The notes under the pieces: model-generated | Told to the model about the DNA's origin: nothing | The model's input: only the letters and a program-made list of their open reading frames with translations | Databases searched by the model: none | DNA from: Pagrus major | Lineage: Eukaryota > Chordata > Actinopteri > Spariformes > Sparidae | Reading direction: 5' to 3' | Assembly (NCBI RefSeq): GCF_040436345.1 | Contig: NC_133238.1 | Span: 11,410,150-11,474,149, forward strand | DNA: 64,000 bases | Made by a program: the position numbers and the translations under genes | Shown here: in pieces, positions 55,680 through 64,000 of the stretch | How the letters are laid out: each line of letters begins with the position of its first letter | Numbering within the stretch: position 1 is the first letter of the stretch

Positions 55680-56163
55680 TGCCGGAGAGTCTACGATTTC
55701 CTGTTTATACTATCAAAATAAAACTATCCTTACTGACCACCTAAACTGTCTGTACAGCATTTTTTGAGATCTGGCCTTTACCCTATGATATTTTGCAACA
55801 TATCAGCTGTGTTCTGTTCTCCAAGTACTCAAAAGCACAGACTTTGATTTAGAATATTTTCTTATGCGCAAAACTCCAGCATTTTTGAGTTGCATTTAGG
55901 TCATTTCAGTTTTGGAAGTCAAGCGTAATTAAAAGTCTACTGCATTAGTTGTTTCCATTAATATGAAACCACACCGAGAGGCCACTAAGCATTTTGACTC
56001 CAAATAGATATGGGATTGGGACACCTTGTCAGATAAAATGGTGGGTGTCTACATAATACAACTTCCCGTGCTAAAAACATCCACAAATTTAACATTTAAT
56101 TCCCGATACCTTCTCACAGTATGTGACACAGAAAAAGGCAGAAGGTTTGTTGAAAATGACAAC
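55680..56163. other. Intergenic stretch between sap18 and rtraf
   Basis: About 490 bases separate the sap18 polyadenylation signal from the rtraf promoter. Nothing further is recognised. The open frame at 56026-56256 (+) has no similarity and overlaps the sap18 3' UTR. Confidence 0.6.
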
Positions 56164-56169
56164 TTTATT
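56164..56169 (-). terminator. Polyadenylation signal AATAAA for sap18
   Basis: On the minus strand GTAATAAAGTT lies about 140 bases after the sap18 stop codon, giving a compact 3' UTR. Confidence 0.7.
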
Positions 56170-56309
56170 ACACGAAACATTTTAGAAAACGAGGCAAAAA
56201 CCATCCAAGACGATGCAAAGGCAAAAAGAAAAAAAGAAAAAAACTCTTCAGGTTGATGTGTGTGGGTTTATGTATGCATGTCGGTATGTGTGTTAATGCA
56301 TGTGCAAGT

Positions 56310-58108
56310 TCAGAAGGGCCTCATGCGTGTAAGGGGTGGGGCTCTGTTGGGCGGTGTGATAGCTATATCCAGATAATCTCCAATCTGGAAGCGCTGAGAC
56401 TGCAACGTCATGGAGTCATCCGTGCCCTTCCTGCCAGACACAGTACTGCCAATATCCTTCAACCTGAGAGGGAGGACAGGAACATATTTCAATATACAGT
56501 GTGCTCAAATTCACCACACCAGTTAGCAAGTGGACTGCTCCTTCTGGAGTGATACCAACCTGTACACTTTCCCTCTGGGATCAGGGTAAACAATGTTAAA
56601 ACTGAAGTGGGTCCCCTTTTTCCGAGCCTCTGGATAAACTTCCTTCACCAGGCTGGTCAGCTCCTTCAGTGTAGCATCCATCCTTAAAAAGAGCTCACAG
56701 AATCAGACACCTGCTCCAAACACTAACTGAATGAGGCGTCTTACAAACTCAACTGCAATCTCCGGCAAATGCTCCTTTGACACATACAACAACGGAGAAA
56801 TACACTAAGATGTACTTGTTCTTACCATGTGTATATTTGCAGTTCGCTAGAGGGAACGTTGCCACGGGCAAACTCATCTGGTCGGTGGTGTCTGCCACTG
56901 TTGGTGGTGAACACTCGCAGCAGAAGGGGGCAGGTCTGGAAGCATTACACAAGAGTATTAGACAAAGTAAAGTGTGCAGAATGGCTGACTGTGCAACACA
57001 AAATACAATCACACTTTAAAGAAGTTATAAAATGTAATAGACTGCTGTTGATGTACTCCTTGTTTGTGGTCAACATGAATGCGGTGTTGAAATAATCACC
57101 ATGACCTCCTGGATGTGAACCCATTACACTCATACTCAGGGTACATATTTATGTATTCTGAAAGTTTGCTCTGAAGGATAAGGTAATCTATTGCGTCTCC
57201 TTTCACAGTGGTGGAGTTTCGGACCGTCACTGCCCTCTAGTGGTCACTTCGAGTGACTACAACTCGACATTTTTCGTTCCAATACACTGTACAGTAGAGA
57301 CTAACAATGCTATTATTATCATTAAAGGTGTTGGAGCTTATTTGATGGTCATGATATCACCATTTCATGTATTACTGAAATATCTGCATGTGTGGCTATA
57401 ACATCCACCTAGCTATCACACTTTATTATGTTGCTTTGTTAATGCTTCGTCCACCCCAAATGAATGGAGGTGGCCATAATGTTAGAAACACCTGAAATAC
57501 CTGACCTGTGCCACTGGAATTATGGGGTGCAAAACGCAAAGAAGAAGCATTTGTCCAACTACTAAGCTGTCTAGAGTGATTTATATTGCTAAACTGGGTG
57601 TTGGTTGAGCATTAAAACATTAAAATTTCATCAAACACAATGTTTTAATGACATTTTCCCCAGTCCACGAGGCAAACATTTGGTCAAACATTAATACCAA
57701 AGTCTGAAGTCAAGCAACATAATCTACAAGACGTCTTTATCTTTTTATTGGTGACGAATACACATCCATTAGTATCTATGGTGGCATTAGCTTGCAAGCT
57801 AGCACGCTGCAGAAGTTGCTAACTTACCCAATCAATTTCCTTTCATATACATTAACTTCTTATGTAGAGCATCACGCAACTTGAAAAACTAAAAGAAATG
57901 GCTTTCTAACTATGTTCTCAGTGTTTTGGAGTTTGTCCACCTCATAAATCATCCGGTCTCCTCACTGTTACGTTAGCATTTAGGCTAGCAGAACGGAGCT
58001 AGCTTACGCTCGAGCTCATAAGGTAAACAACCTCACCTTCTCTCGGTCAATGGGCTTCTCTGGCTCCTTCTTGATTTCTTCCTGTGTAATCCGCGACTCG
58101 AGGGCCAT
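56310..58108 (-). CDS. sap18: Sin3-associated polypeptide p18, 4 exons
   Basis: SAP18 is a ubiquitin-fold nuclear protein found in the Sin3-HDAC co-repressor and in the ASAP/PSAP splicing complexes with RNPS1 and ACIN1 or PNN. Minus-strand exons: 58037-58108, 56826-56935, 56560-56682 and 56310-56463. They total 459 bases (152 residues; human 153), and all phases join. The protein begins MALESRITQEEIKKEPEKPI, then TCPLLLRVFTTNSGRHHRPD, YTWMDATLKELTSLVKEVYP and KDIGSTVSGRKGTDDSMTLQ, and ends DYLDIAITPPNRAPPLTRMR plus PF. It differs from human mainly at the C-terminal tip. It lies in the same orientation as rtraf, about 0.7 kb from it. Confidence 0.97.
56936..58036 (-). other. sap18 intron 1
   Basis: No exon is seen in this 1.1-kb intron. 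A CTCF-like motif lies on the minus strand at 57231-57245. Confidence 0.75.
57231..57245 (-). promoter_or_regulatory. CTCF-like motif in sap18 intron 1
   Basis: Read on the minus strand: ACCACTAGAGGGCAG, a frequent variant of the CTCF core. It is weaker than the sites at 15770 and 58263. Confidence 0.35.
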
Positions 58109-58251
58109 TTTTATTTTTCACCGATATATGGACCCAGTTGAGTATTTTTCTGCCACCTTGCTTCGATATTTCTCGAGCTGCTGTAGCAACGAATGAGACC
58201 GGGGCTGTTTCCGTTTCCGGTGAAGTTTAAGCGGCTGAATTTAGCAGCCAG

Positions 58252-58259
58252 TGACGTCA
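58252..58259. promoter_or_regulatory. Perfect CRE (TGACGTCA) in the sap18 promoter
   Basis: The full CREB/ATF palindrome lies about 145 bases upstream of the sap18 start codon, next to an ETS-like TTTCCGGT (58214-58221). Housekeeping promoters often combine these. Confidence 0.6.
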
Positions 58260-58262
58260 GTG

Positions 58263-58277
58263 TCGCCCCCTGCTGGT
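58263..58277 (-). promoter_or_regulatory. CTCF-like motif between sap18 and the minisatellite
   Basis: On the minus strand ACCAGCAGGGGGCGA fits the CTCF core closely. It is four bases from the CRE and about 200 bases from the satellite edge. Confidence 0.5.
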
Positions 58278-58290
58278 TAGGAGAGAGTAT

Positions 58291-58347
58291 CAGAATCAGA
58301 ATCAGAATCAGAATCAGAAATACTTTATTATCCCTAGGGGGAATTGT
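58291..58347. repeat. (CAGAAT)n plus LINE/SINE-like tail
   Basis: Five CAGAAT units are followed by ACTTTATTATCCCTAGGGGG AATTG-type sequence, close to the 3' end phrase of common fish non-LTR retroelements (ACTTTATTGATCCC...GGGGAAATTG, from memory). It is a short truncated insertion. Confidence 0.5.
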
Positions 58348-58386
58348 TTGTGTTACAGCTGCTCCCATTCAAAGTTCAGAATATGC

Positions 58387-58396
58387 AAAAATAATA

Positions 58397-58448
<52 letters not shown>
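58387..58448. repeat. (AAT)n microsatellite
   Basis: About 18 AAT/ATA units with a few G substitutions, directly before the minisatellite. Confidence 0.95.
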
Positions 58449-58474
58449 TAATAGTAGTAATATCAATATCAATC

Positions 58475-61400
58475 ACTGTATTTCTACTGTGTACTGTGTA
58501 TTTCTACTGTGTATTTCTACGGTGTACTGTGTATTTCTAAATGTGTATTTCTGATGTGTATTTCTACTGTGTGCTGTGTATTTCTATTGTGTATTTCTAC
58601 TGTGTATTTCTGATTTGTATTTCTATTGTGTATTTTTACTGTGTACTGTGTATTTCTACTGTGTATTTCTGATGTGTATTTCTACTGTGTGCTGTGTATT
58701 TCAACAGTATATTTCTACTGTGTGCTGTGTATTTCTACTGTGTATTTCTGCTGTGTATTTCAACTGTATATTTCTACTGTGTGCTGTGTATTTCTACTGT
58801 GTATTTCTGATGTGTATTTCTACTGTGTATTTCTACTGTAAATTTCAGCTGTGTATTTCTACTGTGTGCTGTGTATTTCTACTGTGTAATTCTACTGTGT
58901 ATTTCTGATGTGTATTTCTGATGTGTATTTCTACTGTGTATTTCTACTGTGTTCTACTGTGTATTGTGTATTCTACTGTGTATTCTACTGTGTATTTCAG
59001 CTGTGTATTTCTACTGTGTGCTGTGTATTTCAACTGTGTATTTCAACTGTGTATTTCTACTGTGTTGTGTATTTCTACTGTGTATTTCTACTGTGTATTT
59101 CAGCTGTGTATTTCTACTGTGTACTGTGTATTTCTACTGTGTGCTGTGTATTTCTACTGTGTATTTCTACAGTGTGCTGTGTATTTCTATTGTGTATTTC
59201 TACTGTGTATTTCTGATGCATATTTCTACTGTTTACTGTGTATTTCTACTGTGTATTTCTGATGTGTATTTCTACTGTGTATTTCTGATGCATATTTCTA
59301 CTGTTTACTGTGTATTTCTACTGTGTATTTCTGATGTGTATTTCTACTGTGTATTTCTAATATGTACTATGTATTTCTACTGTGTATTTCTGGTGTGTAT
59401 TTCTACTGTGTATTTCTACTGTGTATTTCAGCTGTGTATTTCTACTGTGTACTGTGTATTTCTACTGTGTTCTGTGTATTTCTACTGTGTATTTCTACAG
59501 TGTGCTGTGTATTTCTATTGTGTATTTCTGATGTGTATTTCTACTGTGTATTTCTGATGTGTATTTCTACTGTGTATTTCTACTGTAAATTTCAGCTGTG
59601 TATTTCTACTGTGTGCTGTGTATTTCTACTGTGTAATTCTACTGTGTATTTCTGATGTGTATTTCTGATGTGTATTTCTACTGTGTATTTCTACTGTGTG
59701 CTGTGTATTTCTATTGTGTATTCTACTGTGTATTCTACTGTGTATTTCAGCTGTGTATTTCTACTGTGTGCTGTGTATTTCAACTGTGTATTTCTACTGT
59801 GTTGTGTATTTCTACTGTGTATTTCTACTGTGTATTTCAGCTGTGTATTTCTACTGTGTACTGTGTATTTCTACTGTGTGCTGTGTATTTCTACTGTGTA
59901 TTTCTACAGTGTGCTGTGTATTTCTATTGTGTATTTCTACTGTGTATTTCTGATGCATATTTCTACTGTTTACTGTGTATTTCTACTGTGTATTTCTGAT
60001 GTGTATTTCTACAGTGTATTTCTAATATGTACTATGTATTTCTACTGTGTATTTCTACTGTGTATTTCAGTTGTGTATTTCTACTGTGTACTGTGTATTT
60101 CTACTGTGTTCTGTGTATTTCTACTGTGTATTTCTACAGTGTGCTGTGTATTTCTATTGTGTATTTCTGATGTGTATTTCTACTGTGTATTTCTGATGTG
60201 TATTTCTACTGTGTATTTCTACAGTGTGCTGTGTATTTCTACTGTGTATTTCTGATGTGTATTTCTACTGTGTGCTGTGTATTTCTACTGTGTATTTCTA
60301 CTATGTGCTGTGTATTTCTATTGTGTATTTCTAGTGTGCTGTGTATTTCTATTGTGTATTTCTGATGTGTATTTCTACTGTGTATTTCTAAGTGTGCTGT
60401 GTATTTCTGATGTGTATTTCTACTGTGTGCTGTGTATTTCTACTGTGTATTTCTACTATGTGCTGTGTATTTCTATTGTGTATTTCTACTGTGTGCTGTG
60501 TATTTCTACTGTGTATTTCTACAGTGTGCTGTGTATTTCTATTGTGTATTTCTGATGTGTATTTCTACTGTGTATTTCTACTGTGTATTTCTACTGTGTG
60601 CTGTGTATTTCTACTGTGTATTTCTGATGTGTATTTCTACTGTGTGCTGTGTATTTCTACTGTTTATTTCTACTATGTGCTGTGTATTTCTATTGTGTAT
60701 TTCTACTGTGTATTTCTACTGTGTACTGTGTATTTCTACTGTGTATTTCTGATGTGTATTTCTACAGTGTATTTCTACTATGTACTGTGTATTTCTACTG
60801 TGTATTTTACTGTGTGCTGTGTATTTCTACTGTGTATTTCTGATGTGTATTTCTATTGTGTGCTGTGTATTTCTACTGATTATTTCTAGTGTGCTGTGTA
60901 TTTCTATTGTGTATTTCTACTGTGTATTTCTACTGTGTGCTGTGTATTTCTACTGTGTATTTCTGATGTGTATTTCTACTGTGTGCTGTGTATTTCTACT
61001 GTGTATTTCTACTGTGTACTGTGTATTTCTACTGTGTATTTCTGATGTGTATTTCTACAGTGTATTTCTACTATGTACTGTGTATTTCTACTGTGTATTT
61101 TACTGTGTGCTGTGTATTTCTACTGTGTATTTCTGATGTGTATTTCTACTGTGTGCTGTGTATTTCTACTGTTTATTTCTACTATGTGCTGTGTATTTCT
61201 ATTGTGTATTTCTACTGTGTACTGTGTATTTCTACTGTGTATTTCTGATGTGTATTTCTACAGTGTATTTCTACTATGTACTGTGTATTTCTACTGTGTA
61301 TTTTACTGTGTGCTGTGTATTTCTACTGTGTAATTCTACTGTGTATTTCTGATGTGTATTTCTGATGTGTATTTCTGATGTGTATTTCTACTGTGTATTT

Positions 61401-64000
61401 CTACTGTGTTCTACTGTGTATTGTGTATTCTACTGTGTATTTCAGCTGTGTATTTCTACTGTGTGCTGTGTATTTCAACTGTGTATTTCAACTGTGTATT
61501 TCTACTGTGTTGTGTATTTCTACTGTGTATTTCTACTGTGTATTTCAGCTGTGTATTTCTACTGTGTACTGTGTATTTCTACTGTGTGCTGTGTATTTCT
61601 ACTGTGTATTTCTACAGTGTGCTGTGTATTTCTATTGTGTATTTCTACTGTGTATTTCTGATGCATATTTCTACTGTTTACTGTGTATTTCTACTGTGTA
61701 TTTCTGATGTGTATTTCTACTGTGTATTTCTAATATGTACTATGTATTTCTACTGTGTATTTCTGGTGTGTATTTCTACTGTGTATTTCTACTGTGTATT
61801 TCAGCTGTGTATTTCTACTGTTTACTGTGTATTTCTACTGTGTTCTGTGTATTTCTACTGTGTATTTCTACAGTGTGCTGTGTATTTCTATTGTGTATTT
61901 CTGATGTGTATTTCTACTGTGTATTTCTGATGTGTATTTCTACTGTGTATTTCTACTGTAAATTTCAGCTGTGTATTTCTACTGTGTGCTGTGTATTTCT
62001 ACTGTGTAATTCTACTGTGTATTTCTGATGTGTATTTCTGATGTGTATTTCTACTGTGTATTTCTACTGTGTGCTGTGTATTTCTATTGTGTATTCTACT
62101 GTGTATTCTACTGTGTATTTCAGCTGTGTATTTCTACTGTGTGCTGTGTATTTCAACTGTGTATTTCTACTGTGTTGTGTATTTCTACTGTGTATTTCTA
62201 CTGTGTATTTCAGCTGTGTATTTCTACTGTGTACTGTGTATTTCTACTGTGTGCTGTGTATTTCTACTGTGTATTTCTACAGTGTGCTGTGTATTTCTAT
62301 TGTGTATTTCTACTGTGTATTTCTGATGCATATTTCTACTGTTTACTGTGTATTTCTACTGTGTATTTCTGATGTGTATTTCTACAGTGTATTTCTAATA
62401 TGTACTATGTATTTCTACTGTGTATTTCTACTGTGTATTTCAGTTGTGTATTTCTACTGTGTACTGTGTATTTCTACTGTGTTCTGTGTATTTCTACTGT
62501 GTATTTCTACAGTGTGCTGTGTATTTCTATTGTGTATTTCTGATGTGTATTTCTACTGTGTATTTCTGATGTGTATTTCTACTGTGTATTTCTACAGTGT
62601 GCTGTGTATTTCTACTGTGTATTTCTGATGTGTATTTCTACTGTGTGCTGTGTATTTCTACTGTGTATTTCTACTATGTGCTGTGTATTTCTATTGTGTA
62701 TTTCTAGTGTGCTGTGTATTTCTATTGTGTATTTCTGATGTGTATTTCTACTGTGTATTTCTACAGTGTGCTGTGTATTTCTGATGTGTATTTCTACTGT
62801 GTGCTGTGTATTTCTACTGTGTATTTCTACTATGTGCTGTGTATTTCTATTGTGTATTTCTACTGTGTGCTGTGTATTTCTACTGTGTATTTCTACAGTG
62901 TGCTGTGTATTTCTATTGTGTATTTCTGATGTGTATTTCTACTGTGTATTTCTACTGTGTATTTCTACTGTGTGCTGTGTATTTCTACTGTGTGCTTTGT
63001 ATTTCTACTGTGTATTTCTACTGTGTGCTGTGTATTTCTACTGTTTAATTCTACTGTGTTTTGTGTAATTCTACTGTGTATTTCAGCTGTGTATTTCTAC
63101 TGTGTGCTGTGTATTTCTACTGTGTGCTTTGTATTTCTACTGTGCATTTCTACTGTGTATTTCAACTGTGTATTTCTACTGTGTGCTGTGTATTTCAACT
63201 GTGTGCTTTGTATTTCTACTGTGCATTTCTACTGTGTATTTCAACTGTGTATTTCTACTGTGTGCTGTGTATTTCAACTGTGTATTTCTACTGTGTGTTG
63301 CATATTCCTACTGTGTATTTCTATTGTGTGCTGTGTATTTCTACTGTGTATTTTTGATGTGTATTTCTACTGTGTATTTCTACTGTGTATTTCTGGTGTG
63401 TATTTCTACTGTGTATTTCAGCTGTGTATTTCTACTGTTTACTGTGTATTTCTACTGTGTTCTGTGTATTTCTACTGTGTATTTCTACAGTGTGCTGTGT
63501 ATTTCTATTGTGTATTTCTGATGTGTATTTCTACTGTGTATTTCTGATGTGTATTTCTACTGTGTATTTCTACTGTAAATTTCAGCTGTGTATTTCTACT
63601 GTGTGCTGTGTATTTCTACTGTGTAATTCTACTGTGTATTTCTGATGTGTATTTCTGATGTGTATTTCTACTGTGTATTTCTACTGTGTGCTGTGTATTT
63701 CTATTGTGTATTCTACTGTGTATTCTACTGTGTATTTCAGCTGTGTATTTCTACTGTGTGCTGTGTATTTCTACTGTGTATTTCTACTGTGTTGTGTATT
63801 TCTACTGTGTATTTCTACTGTGTATTTCAGCTGTGTATTTCTACTGTGTACTGTGTATTTCTACTGTGTGCTGTGTATTTCTACTGTGTATTTCTACAGT
63901 GTGCTGTGTATTTCTATTGTGTATTTCTACTGTGTATTTCTGATGCATATTTCTACTGTTTACTGTGTATTTCTACTGTGTATTTCTGATGTGTATTTCT
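58475..64000. repeat. 13-bp minisatellite with ~2.4-kb higher-order structure
   Basis: The unit is TATTTCTACTGTG (13 bases) with recurrent variants: TCTGATG, TCAGCTG, TCAACTG and TCTATTG cores, 12-base units lacking one T, and 20-base units with an extra TGCTGTG. More than 5.5 kb is in the window, and the right end is not reached. A rare landmark (GTGTAATTCTACTGTG) occurs at about 58884, 59631, 61327, 62004 and 63621, giving block offsets of about 2373-2443 and 1617 bases. No plus-strand frame of the consensus unit contains a stop, so long open frames rich in Tyr, Phe, Cys and Val appear. They are artefacts. Confidence 0.97.

Noticed and set aside
56026..56256. 76-residue plus-strand ORF MSDKMVGVYII...
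   Set aside because: It overlaps the sap18 3' UTR in antisense, has no domain, and ends in a Lys-rich low-complexity tail.
58949..63989. Many overlapping plus-strand ORFs of 60-202 residues rich in Tyr, Phe, Cys, Val
   Set aside because: They are all translations of the 13-bp minisatellite, open in every plus frame because the unit has no stop codon. There is no splice or codon-bias support.
58475..64000. CRISPR array
   Set aside because: The direct repeats are contiguous 13-mers without unique spacers, and the genome is eukaryotic.

Overview
The window is vertebrate nuclear DNA, almost certainly from a percomorph-type ray-finned fish. The genes are multi-exon with GT-AG introns, many of them only 80-130 bp. 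Long dinucleotide and pentanucleotide microsatellites and small dispersed repeats of teleost type fill the non-coding parts. There are no prokaryotic features, and no autonomous transposon with an intact reading frame was found.

Layout: (1) 1-10.7 kb: a prostaglandin E2 receptor EP2 gene (ptger2) on the minus strand. Its main coding exon is at 7441-8268, a probable non-coding first exon ends at 10448, and a perfect CRE lies upstream. The last coding exon was not found and should lie beyond position 1. (2) 10.7-16.4 kb: intergenic DNA with inverted-repeat MITE-like elements, pentanucleotide tracts and a strong CTCF-like motif. (3) 16.5-52.7 kb: a complete nidogen-2 gene (nid2) on the plus strand. 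I could place 42 coding exons whose phases all join, giving 5514 coding bases (about 1837 residues). (4) 52.5-55.6 kb: RTRAF (C14orf166/CLE7), minus strand, 8 exons, 240 residues, tail-to-tail with nid2. (5) 56.2-58.1 kb: SAP18, minus strand, 4 exons, 152 residues. (6) 58.47 kb to the end: a minisatellite of a 13-bp unit organised in about 2.4-kb higher-order blocks, running off the window.

The main discovery is in nid2. Mammalian nidogen-2 has two thyroglobulin type-1 (Tg1) domains between its EGF modules and its YWTD propeller. Here the first of them has become a tandem array of eight, followed by the usual last one, giving nine in all. Every added copy is a two-exon cassette (134 + 106 bp, 80 residues) bounded by phase-1 introns, so cassettes can be gained, lost or skipped without breaking the frame. 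One of the four EGF modules seen after the G2 barrel in mammals also appears to be missing.

The order ptger2 - nid2 - RTRAF, with their relative strands, matches human 14q22 (from memory), which supports the identifications. PTGDR, which lies between PTGER2 and NID2 in human, was not seen. The genes do not form a functional pathway: a Gs-coupled lipid receptor, a basement-membrane linker, a tRNA-ligase/RNA-transport factor and a splicing/co-repressor subunit are neighbours by ancestry.
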